Shown in pieces: positions 36,851 to 44,273 of a stretch of 64,000 bases of DNA. Numbering within the stretch: the stretch's first letter is position 1; every line of letters starts with the position of its first letter. The DNA comes from Acidobacteriota bacterium (GTDB taxonomy: Bacteria > Acidobacteriota > Thermoanaerobaculia > Gp7-AA8): assembly GCA_003223645.1 (NCBI GenBank), contig QHVT01000020.1:57895-121894 (forward strand). The letters run 5' to 3'. Both the position numbers and the translations under genes were made by a program. The notes below the pieces were generated by a model. The model was not told the DNA's origin. It did no database searches and saw only the letters and a list, made by a program, of their open reading frames with translations.

Positions 36851-37366
36851 ATGGACGTCACGGCCCGGCTTGTCGACAGTCACCGCGATTTCCTCGGCTT
36901 CCTCGAACGCCGCCTCGGCGATCGCGCGCTGGCCGAGGACATCCTGCAGGACGCGTTCGTCAAGAGCATCGAGAAAGGCGCGGATTTGCGCGACGATGAG
37001 GCCGCGATCGCGTGGTTCTATCGGATGTTGCGCAATGCGGTGATCGATCATCATCGGCGCGCGGGTGTGCAGAACCGGCGACTGGAAGAGCTCGCGCGCG
37101 AGACGTCGCCGTCACCGGAAATCGAACGCGCGATCTGCGCGTGCGTCGGACACCTCGCTTCGACGCTGAAGCCGGAGTATGCGGACGCGATCCAGCGGAT
37201 CGAAGTCGAAGGCGCACCGTTGCAGACGTTCGCGGCCGAGGCGGGGATCACGGCGAACAACGCGGCGGTGCGCGTGCATCGCGCGCGCGAAGCGCTGCGC
37301 AAACAGGTGCACGCATCGTGCGGCACGTGCGCGGAGCACGGCTGCGTGGATTGCACATGCGCATGA
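36851..37366 (+). CDS. ECF sigma factor with C-terminal cysteine-rich domain (CorE-like, ECF44 type)
   Basis: 171 residues. Sigma region 2 ([46 protein letters not shown]) and region 4 ([38 protein letters not shown]) are complete. The tail ([18 protein letters not shown]) carries five Cys. In Myxococcus the CorE sigma factors use such a tail to sense copper directly without an anti-sigma factor and drive multicopper oxidase and P1B ATPase genes. The divergent copper ATPase here fits that model. The stop overlaps the next gene (ATGA). Confidence 0.88.
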   Translation: MDVTARLVDSHRDFLGFLERRLGDRALAEDILQDAFVKSIEKGADLRDDEAAIAWFYRMLRNAVIDHHRRAGVQNRRLEELARETSPSPEIERAICACVGHLASTLKPEYADAIQRIEVEGAPLQTFAAEAGITANNAAVRVHRAREALRKQVHASCGTCAEHGCVDCTCA

Positions 37367-37743
37367 GAATCTTGCTGGTTGCGGAGGCGGCGATCTTTTT
37401 GATCGCAGCGCGGTTTTTCTTTGGACTGGGCCAGCTGCGCTGGCGCTTTCCAAAGCGGCGGCGTAGCCGCCGCAGTCCAAAAGAGATCGCGCAGGCGATG
37501 CAATCCGCCGCACGCCACCTCCCGCTGCGCACCACGTGTCTCGATCGCTCGCGCGCTCTCTTCTGGATGCTGCGCGCGCACGGCTGTCCCGCGGAACTGC
37601 GCATCGGCGCGCGCCATGAAGATGGAACGCTCACTGCGCACGCATGGGTCGAACTTGACGGCGTGCCGCTGCTCGATGATGAAGCGCAGCGATTCACGGT
37701 CCTACGCGGAGCCTCCAAGCCTCCCAGCCTCCCGGCCTCCTAG
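37363..37743 (+). CDS. Lasso peptide B2-type leader peptidase (transglutaminase-like fold)
   Basis: 126 residues from ATG 37363, overlapping the sigma factor stop. The core matches the Transglut_core3/lasso B2 family: TTCLDRSRALFWMLRAHGC with nucleophile Cys59, LRIGARHEDGTLTAHAWVEL with His93, then Asp99 or Asp105. B2 proteases cut the leader from lasso precursors when guided by the PqqD-like B1 protein. The rest of the cluster lies 2 kb away on the other strand. Residues ~19-40 (LGQLRWRFPKRRRSRRSPKE) come from a family E palindrome and the last residues (SKPPSLPAS) from another palindrome, so activity is uncertain. Confidence 0.8.
   Translation: MRILLVAEAAIFLIAARFFFGLGQLRWRFPKRRRSRRSPKEIAQAMQSAARHLPLRTTCLDRSRALFWMLRAHGCPAELRIGARHEDGTLTAHAWVELDGVPLLDDEAQRFTVLRGASKPPSLPAS
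37419..37482. repeat. Palindromic repeat, family E copy 3, inside the lasso B2 gene
   Basis: ctttggactgggccagctgc facing gcggcgtagccgccgcagtccaaa, matching 23646-23722. It is read in frame as an Arg-rich stretch. Confidence 0.85.
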
Positions 37744-37914
37744 GGAAGCTCTGCACAATTGTCTCGTGTCATTCCGAGCCGCGAAGACGGCGAGGAATCC
37801 CCCGGCGAAGCACGACCAGCGCTCCGTCGGCGGGAGATCCTTCACCGTCTTCGCGGCTCAGGATGACACTTTGCAGAGTCTGCCTAGGTGCCTCGGAGGC
37901 CGGGAGGCCTAACG
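37718..37914. repeat. Nested palindrome with family A copy 3 in the centre
   Basis: The outer arms (cctcccagcctcccggcctc and ggtgcctcggaggccgggag) enclose a family A palindrome (37769-37870: gtcattccgagccgcgaaga facing tcttcgcggctcaggatgac). The left outer arm supplies the last codons of the B2 gene. The rest fills the gap to the 2OG oxygenase gene. Confidence 0.8.
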
Positions 37915-37936
37915 CAGTAGCCGGTATCATCGGCGC

Positions 37937-38482
37937 ATGCGGCGCGAGATCGAGATCGATGGACGGCGGATCGTCGTCGTGGACGACGTGCTCACCGGCG
38001 CGCGCCTGACGAACCTCGCGGCGTGGCTGGAGCTCGCGCCCGCGCAACGCGTCGAAGGCGATAGCGGTTCGTCCGAGGCGCGCTCGTGGAGCATTTCATT
38101 CGATCAGGATTCAGTCGCGAGCCAGCCGTATTACGACGCGATGATGCGCGAAGTCGGCGGCGTGTTTCCGGATGAGAAGTTCACGCTCAAACGCGCTTAC
38201 TGCAACGTCGTCAGCTTCGGCGACATCCTCGTTCCGCATCGCGACTCGCGCGCGGAGCGCGACGTCACCGCGCTGCTCTACGTCGCCGAAACGTGGGAAA
38301 GGAGTTGGGGAGGGGAGACGATTTTCTTCGACGACTCCGGCGACGCGAGGCATGTCGTCTCGCCCCGTCCTGGCCGTCTCGTGATGTTCCACTCGATCAT
38401 CGAGCACTGCGGCACGGCGCCGTCGCGGTTGTGCACGCGCGCGCGCATGACGCTCGCGCTCAAACTCCGAGCGGCCTCGTGA
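37937..38482 (+). CDS. 2OG-Fe(II) oxygenase (prolyl 4-hydroxylase-like)
   Basis: 181 residues. Iron ligands: H101 and D103 in VPHRDS, H157 in IIEHCGTAP; the 2-oxoglutarate-binding Arg is R168 or R170 in CTRARMTLAL. The family hydroxylates peptide side chains or small molecules. It overlaps the following PRMT-like gene by TGATG, so the two form one operon. Its position next to the B2 gene and the convergent lasso operon suggests a tailoring role on the lasso peptide; this is inferred from context only. Confidence 0.85.
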   Translation: MRREIEIDGRRIVVVDDVLTGARLTNLAAWLELAPAQRVEGDSGSSEARSWSISFDQDSVASQPYYDAMMREVGGVFPDEKFTLKRAYCNVVSFGDILVPHRDSRAERDVTALLYVAETWERSWGGETIFFDDSGDARHVVSPRPGRLVMFHSIIEHCGTAPSRLCTRARMTLALKLRAAS

Positions 38483-39381
38483 TGCAGCGCAAGCTCTCCA
38501 ACTCCGCGGCGATCCAGACGTTCAACTTTCATCGCTCGCTTCTCGAAGACTCCGCGCGCACGAACGCGTATCGCGCGGCGATCGAAGATGTCGTCCGCGA
38601 AGGCGACGTCGTCGCCGACATCGGCTGCGGCACCGGGATCCTGGCGATGTTCGCCTGCCGCGCCGGCGCGCGACGCGTGTACGCGATCGAAGAAGAGGCG
38701 GTGATCGAGATCGCGCGCGAGCTCGCGCACGCGAACGGCTTCGACGATCGCATCACGTTCATCGCCGGATCGTCGCTCAACGCGGCGCTGCCGGAGCGCG
38801 TCGACGTCGTCGTGACGGAGACGATGGGGAACAACGGCCTCGACGAGCAGATCGCCGGCACGATCGCGCACGCGCGCGACGCGTTTCTCAAAGAAGGGGG
38901 AACGATCATTCCGCGCGCGCTGGAAATGATCGCGGCGCCCGTGGAGCGGTCGTCATTTCACGAACGATGGCCCTCGTCGTACGGTCTCGATTTTTCGCCA
39001 GTGCGTGAACATGTCGTGAATCTCTTTCATCCGCTCGCGATCGCTCGCTCCGAGTTGCTCGCGACTCCTGCGACGATGGCGCGCGTCGATGCTCCCGCAG
39101 CGCGCGGCTCCGCGGCGTGGACGATCACGCGCGACGCAATGCTGAGTGGAATCGCGGTCTGGTTTCGCGCCGAGCTCACGCCGAGCATCGCGATCGCGAA
39201 CGAGCCCGAGTCGGAGCTCCGCTGCTGGAAGCAATCGTTCTTCCCGATCGCAGCGCCGCGCGCAGTGCGCGCGGGCGAAGTCGTGCGCGCGGAACTGCAG
39301 ACGTTTGACGGGATCGAGTGGGTGTGGCGCGTCGATGAGGAAACGCGGACGACGTTGAAGGGCTGGCCGATTTCGGTGTAG
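38482..39381 (+). CDS. PRMT-like class I SAM-dependent methyltransferase
   Basis: 299 residues. SAM-binding motif I DIGCGTGILAMFACRAGARR (residues 46-65), VYAIEEE for the ribose Glu, and the PRMT double-E loop ETMGNNGLDE (E113, E122), which in arginine methyltransferases binds the guanidinium group. C-terminal beta-barrel segment GIAVWFRAELTP. Start ATG 38482 overlaps the oxygenase stop. The predicted lasso core peptide contains three Arg, a possible substrate; inference. Confidence 0.85.
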   Translation: MQRKLSNSAAIQTFNFHRSLLEDSARTNAYRAAIEDVVREGDVVADIGCGTGILAMFACRAGARRVYAIEEEAVIEIARELAHANGFDDRITFIAGSSLNAALPERVDVVVTETMGNNGLDEQIAGTIAHARDAFLKEGGTIIPRALEMIAAPVERSSFHERWPSSYGLDFSPVREHVVNLFHPLAIARSELLATPATMARVDAPAARGSAAWTITRDAMLSGIAVWFRAELTPSIAIANEPESELRCWKQSFFPIAAPRAVRAGEVVRAELQTFDGIEWVWRVDEETRTTLKGWPISV

Positions 39382-39428
39382 GACAAGCTTTCCAGCCTGT
39401 CCCCCGGGAGGGGGCTGAAAAACCCCCC
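39382..39428. terminator. GC-rich hairpin between convergent operons
   Basis: cccccgggaggggg lies within a larger cagcc...ggctg arrangement, followed on the plus strand by gaaaaa. It separates the PRMT gene (stop 39381) from the PqqD-like gene (stop 39429) and can serve both directions. Confidence 0.55.
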
Positions 39429-39701
39429 TTACACGGCGCGAATCAAGTTGTTCTTCTCCAGCTCTCCGATGAACTGATCGAGATCGCTCTCGAGATCCGT
39501 GCGCGAGACTTCGTATTCTTCGAGCATCGTCTCGACGGCGTCGCCGACGGTGCGGTCGGCGGCGATCAGTTCCCAGAAGCGGCTGGCGACGGCGTCGAGG
39601 CCGAGGTACGTGCCGGCGTCGAGATCGAGCAGGACGATCTCGTCGCCGACGCGGTTGAACATCACGCCGTCGCGGATCGTGTAGTGCGCGTCGCGGTTCA
39701 T
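39429..39701 (-). CDS. PqqD-like RiPP recognition element protein (lasso B1)
   Basis: 90 residues. PqqD fold: YTIRDGVMFNRVGDEIVLLD, LDAGTYLGLDAVASRFWELI, then two helices. In lasso clusters this B1 protein binds the precursor leader at its YxxPxL motif and presents it to the B2 protease. Last gene of the minus-strand operon; its ATG overlaps the methyltransferase stop (ATGA). Confidence 0.9.
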   Translation of the reverse strand: MNRDAHYTIRDGVMFNRVGDEIVLLDLDAGTYLGLDAVASRFWELIAADRTVGDAVETMLEEYEVSRTDLESDLDQFIGELEKNNLIRAV

Positions 39702-40906
39702 CGTGCCGATGTTAAACGCATTACGAAGAGATGGCGGAACAGGCCGGGTTGCTGTTGTTCGATTTTGTCCCAGACGCGGAGATCGAGCTCGTCGCCGAGG
39801 CCGACGAAGCCGGCGAAGCGGAGTCCGGCGTCGCGGATCATCGCGTCGAGGTCGAGGGGCGTGAACTCGATCTCATGCGCGTGATAGAGCGTGTCGCGGA
39901 AGTGGCCGAGCTCGAAGAAGTCGAGGTCTTCGACTTCGGCGAGCTCGCGTTCGTCGAGCGCTGACAACATGCGCTCGCGTGCGCGGCGAATGTCGTCTCC
40001 CGGACCTCCGAGCTCGCGCAACCGCGCCAGCGAAGCGCGCGCGCGTTTGCTGTAGACGCCGATCACCATCTCGCCGTCATGCGCGAGCTGTTCGCGCAGT
40101 GCGCGCAACCCCTCGGTCGGATTCGCGAGGTGATGCAGCACGCCGACGGATTCGATGCGGTCGTAAGTCTCGCTCACGTCGCGGAGGTCGGCATGCAGGA
40201 AGCGGATGTTGTGCACGCCCATTTCGTTGGCCTTGCGCATCGCGTAGCCGAGGCTGGGGAGGCTGATGTCGATGGCATCGATGGACCAGGTGGGGTGGTG
40301 GAGGGCGAGGCGGATGGCGCTGCGGCCGGTGCCGCAGCCGGCGACGAGCGCGCGGCGCGGAGTGGCGTCGGGACTCGGTTCGGGGCGATGCATCGACAAC
40401 CATCGCGGATAGGGATGCCGTTCGTACTGCGCGCGCACGGCCGCGGTGACGGGATCATTCGCGATGCGCGGATTCGCGATGGTCGCGGCGAGGCGGCGCT
40501 CTTCGCGCGGCTCGTCGAACACGATGCGCACGAGGTCCGCGTATTCGGGATCGTCGCGGAGTCCGTCGCCGGACGTGAGCGGCTCGCCCCACGCGTAGCC
40601 GTTGAGGAACGACTGGATTGCGAGCGAGACCGCGAGTCTCTTCGACGGCGGGTTTTGCTGCAGGGCGATGAGGCGCTGCTCGAGTGCGTACGAGATGTTG
40701 ATGCAGTTGCGCAGATACGCGTGCAGCAGTTCGTCGACGTCGTCATCGTCGGCGTGCAGAAGAATGGATGCGACGGGGCGCGCGAGGTCCTGCAGGTCGA
40801 TCGAGTCGTCAGCGAACAGCGTCAGGAGCTGCCGCCGCACTTCCGGCGTCGCGCTCGTGAACTCGAGCGACGCGAGGCGCCGGACGAATTCCTGACGCGA
40901 GCTCAT
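39698..40906 (-). CDS. Class I SAM-dependent methyltransferase of the lasso operon
   Basis: 402 residues from ATG 40906. The N-terminal ~170 residues are helical and unrecognised. The methyltransferase core has motif I ALVAGCGTGRSAIRLA, acidic IDAIDISLPSLGYA, and RIESVGVLHHLANPTEGLRA. The C-terminal region (ELGHFRDTLYHAHEIEFTPL) is typical of methyltransferases that carry such helical N-termini. It overlaps the HPr-kinase-like gene by 98 bp. Possible roles are peptide tailoring or methylation of a carboxylate; undetermined. Confidence 0.85.
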   Translation of the reverse strand: MSSRQEFVRRLASLEFTSATPEVRRQLLTLFADDSIDLQDLARPVASILLHADDDDVDELLHAYLRNCINISYALEQRLIALQQNPPSKRLAVSLAIQSFLNGYAWGEPLTSGDGLRDDPEYADLVRIVFDEPREERRLAATIANPRIANDPVTAAVRAQYERHPYPRWLSMHRPEPSPDATPRRALVAGCGTGRSAIRLALHHPTWSIDAIDISLPSLGYAMRKANEMGVHNIRFLHADLRDVSETYDRIESVGVLHHLANPTEGLRALREQLAHDGEMVIGVYSKRARASLARLRELGGPGDDIRRARERMLSALDERELAEVEDLDFFELGHFRDTLYHAHEIEFTPLDLDAMIRDAGLRFAGFVGLGDELDLRVWDKIEQQQPGLFRHLFVMRLTSAR

Positions 40907-41801
40907 GACGCAAGTTTCGCACGTCGTCGACGATCGCATCCGCGAGATCGAAGACGGAGTCGAGACGCACGTTCGGAACGGCGAGGCGCAGCGGGACGCT
41001 CGCGGTGATGCGGCCAAGGCGTTCGAAATTCGTGGGGAGCAGCGACGCGTCGCGGACGCTGTGGTAGGTGTTGGCGATAAGATCGATGAGGCCGTCGCGC
41101 GGGGAGAGCGACTCGACGTGCGGCGCGGCGTCGCGACGATCGTCGATGCTGTAGATGGCCGCGAGCTCGAGGCGTTTGTCGGGCGTGTCCGGCAGCTCGG
41201 TGAAGTGCTTCCAGTCGGTCCCGGCGAGCCAGGGAAGTGCATGCGCGTCGCCGTAGATCAGCGCCGCGGCGTCACTCCACAGACGAAGGCGGCGATGCGA
41301 CGGGAGCACTTCGAAGCGATCGCCGTGATCGACCAGTGCGGTGACATCCTCGCTCACGATCGAGAAGCCGCGCTGCGCGAGGCACGCGGCGAGCGTCGAT
41401 TTTCCCGAACCGCCCGGGCCGGCAAAGGCGACTGCGACACCGTCGATGTTCGCGCAGCTCGCGTGCAGCACTTCGTGGCCGCGCAGGCGGAGGACGAAGG
41501 CCATGACGGTGTTGACGAGATAGATCGCGGCGAGCTCGGGCGGTCCGCTCGCGCGGATCGATGTTCCGTCGCGGTCGATGACGAACTGCGTGCCGTCGGG
41601 AAAATCGAAACGATAGCCGTCTCGTTTGCGAAAAACGGTGAACAGCGGACCGTCAATGAGTCGCTTCTGCAATGCGTGCGTCTCGCGAGCGACGTCGAGT
41701 GTGACATGGAGATCGATGTCGCCGGCTTCGGCGCCCGGCACCCCTGCGATCGGCACATTCGATGCGATCACGAGGTCATGGAGACGATGGAGGGAGGTCA
41801 C
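40809..41801 (-). CDS. HPr kinase/phosphorylase-like protein of the lasso operon
   Basis: 330 residues from GTG 41801, which overlaps the precursor stop (GTGA). P-loop GPGGSGKS at residues 128-135, preceded by HEVLHASCANIDGVAVAFAG and followed by GFSIVSEDVTALVD, the HprK-type catalytic core. In lasso clusters such as paeninodin a kinase of this type phosphorylates the C-terminal Ser of the precursor. The precursor here ends in Thr. The open frame extends upstream of 41801, but that part shadows the precursor gene. Confidence 0.85.
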   Translation of the reverse strand: MTSLHRLHDLVIASNVPIAGVPGAEAGDIDLHVTLDVARETHALQKRLIDGPLFTVFRKRDGYRFDFPDGTQFVIDRDGTSIRASGPPELAAIYLVNTVMAFVLRLRGHEVLHASCANIDGVAVAFAGPGGSGKSTLAACLAQRGFSIVSEDVTALVDHGDRFEVLPSHRRLRLWSDAAALIYGDAHALPWLAGTDWKHFTELPDTPDKRLELAAIYSIDDRRDAAPHVESLSPRDGLIDLIANTYHSVRDASLLPTNFERLGRITASVPLRLAVPNVRLDSVFDLADAIVDDVRNLRHELASGIRPAPRVARVHERDAGSAAAAPDAVR

Positions 41802-41941
41802 GTCCGCAGGTTGTTGGCGCCGCCGTCGCGGGTCGCGTTGCGGTTGGCGTTCTGGGTGAGCTGGCGGATGTCGCCGTAGACTTTGAGACGCGGCGGCGCG
41901 TACGGTTTCTTGGGCGGTTTCTGTGAAGGCTCGGTAGTCAT
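41798..41941 (-). CDS. Lasso peptide precursor (47 residues)
   Basis: Starts with ATG 41941 in an ATGA overlap with the cyclase stop and ends with TGA 41798-41800 overlapping the kinase GTG, so it is translationally coupled on both sides. Leader residues 14-29 read YAAPRLKVYGDIRQLT: the YxxPxL motif bound by PqqD-like proteins, the conserved Gly, and Thr at the penultimate leader position. Cleavage after Gln30 gives the 17-residue core NANRNATRDGGANNLRT. Asp39 is core position 9, matching the Asp/Glu at 7-9 that closes the macrolactam ring with residue 1. Asn as residue 1 is unusual (Gly, Ala, Ser or Cys are commoner). The C-terminal Thr could be phosphorylated. No second precursor was seen. 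Confidence 0.88.
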   Translation of the reverse strand: MTTEPSQKPPKKPYAPPRLKVYGDIRQLTQNANRNATRDGGANNLRT

Positions 41942-43644
41942 CGCCGTGCACGCAGCCAGTGCGCGAGGCAGAGTGGCAGCGTGAGCAGGAAAGAATCATA
42001 CAGCGATCGCGTTGGCGATCGAAGAACCTCGCCTAATACGCGGCGGTCGACCCATCGATCCAGTTCGGGCGTCATGTCGATCAGGCTCTGCAATTCGTCA
42101 CGCTGGCGATCGATCAGTAAGTGAGCAGGGTCCATGCCGATCGGCGTTTTTCTCCGCAGCCGCGCCAGTTCCGGGAGCCGCCCGCGCATCGCCTCGCGCG
42201 GCAATTCTTTTTCCGCGAACCACGGCATCGGCGGCACGCGCAGGAGAAAGCGCACGAGCGGCACGTCGAGAAGCGGATTGCGATATTCGATGCGCGCGCC
42301 CATCGCCGCGGGATCGGTGTACTCATTGAGCCGCTGCCAGCCGGCGCCGAGGAGGAGACCGTGGGCCTGTGGGCGCGTGGGATGAAGCTCGGGAAGATCG
42401 TTCCAGTAATCGTCCCAGCGCTCGCGCAGATCGTAGTGAATCCAGGCCGGGTACGGATCGCGCGGCGCGCGAATGCCGCGCGCCTTGCGCAGACTCGAGC
42501 GCAAACCGAGCGGAGGGAGTCGCCGTTTGCGAATCAGATGCGCGCCGACTTCGGTGAAGAAGCGGATGAAGCGCGCCCGACGGAGGAGTTGCCAGAAATA
42601 CGAATGCGACGCGTAGAACACGGCGTCGCCGCCCTGGCCGGCGAGCATGACCGGAGCATGATTCGCGGCGTCGCGAAACTGGTCCGTCGTGATCGCGGAG
42701 AAGGGATCATTCGACGGCTCGTCTTTGATGTACGAGGAGTCGTCCCACTTCTCGAACATCCGGTGGCGATCGGCGCGGATGATCCGCAGGTCGATCGCGA
42801 GCCGCTCCGCGACCGCGCGCGCGAAGCGCTCTTCGTCGTCGGGCACGAGCGGGTCCCACACGATCGTGTACGCGGTGATGTTTGGCGAGGCGTGACGCGC
42901 GCGAAGCACTTCGGCAGCGACGGTGGTAATCGTCGTCGAGTCGAGTCCTCCGCTCATCGATGCAGTGATCGACGAGCTGCCGATGCGACTCGCAACCGCG
43001 CGAGTCAGATGTTCGTTGAAGGCATCGATCACCTCGCGTCGATCGCGGAACACGATCGGCTCCTCGACCGGCAGGTCGAACCAGCGCTTGATCTCGATGT
43101 CGCTGCCGCGAACGAACATCGAGTGACCGGCAGGAAGCGTGCGGATTTGCGCGAACGTCGTCGCCGACGGATCGAGGCCGATGCTGAAGAGCAGAAACTC
43201 CGCGATCGCGTTGTTGTCGAGATCATTCGCAACCTGCGATCGCACCGCGGCGAGCGCGGAGGAAAAGACGAACGTGTCGCCGCGATGCGCGTAATAGAAC
43301 GGCTTGACGCCGAAGGCGTCGCGCGCGGCGAAGAGCGAGCGGGCTTCCGCATCCCAGATCGCGAACGCGAAATCGCCGAAGAGATGCGATGCGGCGTCCG
43401 CTCCCCAGCGGCGATACGCATCGAGAACCGTGGCAGCGTCGCAATCACCGACGATCCAGCGAACGCCGTCGATCGTCATCGGCATCATCGGACGCGGGCG
43501 TTCCGGATCGGAGTCGAAGTGCGCATACGCGAGTGAAGCGTCGTCCGCATTCCTCGTGTGCGTTCCGTGCGGAGCGGTTCGCTCGAGAACGGCGATCATG
43601 TCCGCAAGCCGGCCGCGACCGATGATTCCGGCGAAGCCACTCAT
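41938..43644 (-). CDS. Asparagine-synthetase-like lasso cyclase (C protein)
   Basis: 568 residues from ATG 43644. The N-terminal glutaminase-like domain starts MSGFAGIIGRG, with Ser where true asparagine synthetases have catalytic Cys2, so glutamine hydrolysis is not expected. The ATP-pyrophosphatase domain has SGGLDSTTI (about 231-239). In lasso clusters this enzyme adenylates the Asp/Glu side chain and closes the macrolactam. Start chosen at 43644 because it overlaps the oxygenase stop (ATGA) and aligns with the family N-terminus; its stop overlaps the precursor start. Confidence 0.92.
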   Translation of the reverse strand: MSGFAGIIGRGRLADMIAVLERTAPHGTHTRNADDASLAYAHFDSDPERPRPMMPMTIDGVRWIVGDCDAATVLDAYRRWGADAASHLFGDFAFAIWDAEARSLFAARDAFGVKPFYYAHRGDTFVFSSALAAVRSQVANDLDNNAIAEFLLFSIGLDPSATTFAQIRTLPAGHSMFVRGSDIEIKRWFDLPVEEPIVFRDRREVIDAFNEHLTRAVASRIGSSSITASMSGGLDSTTITTVAAEVLRARHASPNITAYTIVWDPLVPDDEERFARAVAERLAIDLRIIRADRHRMFEKWDDSSYIKDEPSNDPFSAITTDQFRDAANHAPVMLAGQGGDAVFYASHSYFWQLLRRARFIRFFTEVGAHLIRKRRLPPLGLRSSLRKARGIRAPRDPYPAWIHYDLRERWDDYWNDLPELHPTRPQAHGLLLGAGWQRLNEYTDPAAMGARIEYRNPLLDVPLVRFLLRVPPMPWFAEKELPREAMRGRLPELARLRRKTPIGMDPAHLLIDRQRDELQSLIDMTPELDRWVDRRVLGEVLRSPTRSLYDSFLLTLPLCLAHWLRARR

Positions 43645-44267
43645 GCGAGCGCGGACCAGTAGTCCGTTTCCGCGGCGACGAACCATCCCGCGAACGCGGT
43701 CTTCGGCGTCACTCCGTGCACCGGCCGGACGCGATGCTCGAATTCGGCGCCGATCGCGAAGAGGATCGCGTCGCCCGCGCCGGTGTTGGCGATCGTGACG
43801 ATGCGATCGTCCTGTTTTCGACGAATCTGAAACTCGCCGCCCGCGAATGGAGCGCCGAGGTTGATGCTGAAGCCGATGAGACGCGTGCCGGCGGCGTTGT
43901 CGTCATGCCACGAGTCGTGATGCGGCACCTGCGGATCGAAACGATAAACGCGCCCGCTCGTGATCGTCGTCTGGGCGTTGCCTGTGATCAGCGCGACCGC
44001 ATCGCGCACCTGCGGCGCGTTCATGACGAACGTGAGCAGATCGAGCGCGCGACTCGCATCGAGACAAAGCTCGACTGCGATTCCGGCGTCCTCGCGGGTT
44101 GAAAACGTACTTTTCGCGATGAGCGCTTGCACGGTCTCGAGCAGCTGTTGGTCGAGGAATCCGCGAACGCGGACGACGTGATCGCGTTCAAAATCCTCGC
44201 GCAATGCGGCGAGCTCGCCGCGATCGCCTACGGTGACTCCGGCGCGTGTCGCTTCGAGGAGGGGCAT
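43641..44267 (-). CDS. 2OG-Fe(II) oxygenase, first gene of the lasso operon
   Basis: 208 residues. Fe ligands: HHDSWHDD (most likely H121 and D123) and a distal His in FEHRVRPV; R in RPVHGVTPKTAF is a candidate 2-oxoglutarate ligand. The fold is prolyl 4-hydroxylase-like. Directly coupled to the cyclase gene, so beta-hydroxylation or another oxidation of the precursor (Asn- and Asp-rich core) is plausible; some known lasso pathways use such enzymes. The gene upstream, in the same direction, is a broken RelA/SpoT-like gene. Confidence 0.85.
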   Translation of the reverse strand: MPLLEATRAGVTVGDRGELAALREDFERDHVVRVRGFLDQQLLETVQALIAKSTFSTREDAGIAVELCLDASRALDLLTFVMNAPQVRDAVALITGNAQTTITSGRVYRFDPQVPHHDSWHDDNAAGTRLIGFSINLGAPFAGGEFQIRRKQDDRIVTIANTGAGDAILFAIGAEFEHRVRPVHGVTPKTAFAGWFVAAETDYWSALA

Positions 44268-44273
44268 GGGGGA

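Noticed and set aside
37895..37920. ggcctaacgc near 37910 as an attC R'' box
   Set aside because: No complementary R' box with a palindromic stem follows; it is part of a REP-like palindrome.
40905..41879. 324-codon plus-strand frame across the lasso precursor and kinase genes
   Set aside because: Antisense to the P-loop kinase, whose motifs are clear; no ribosome binding site or family match.
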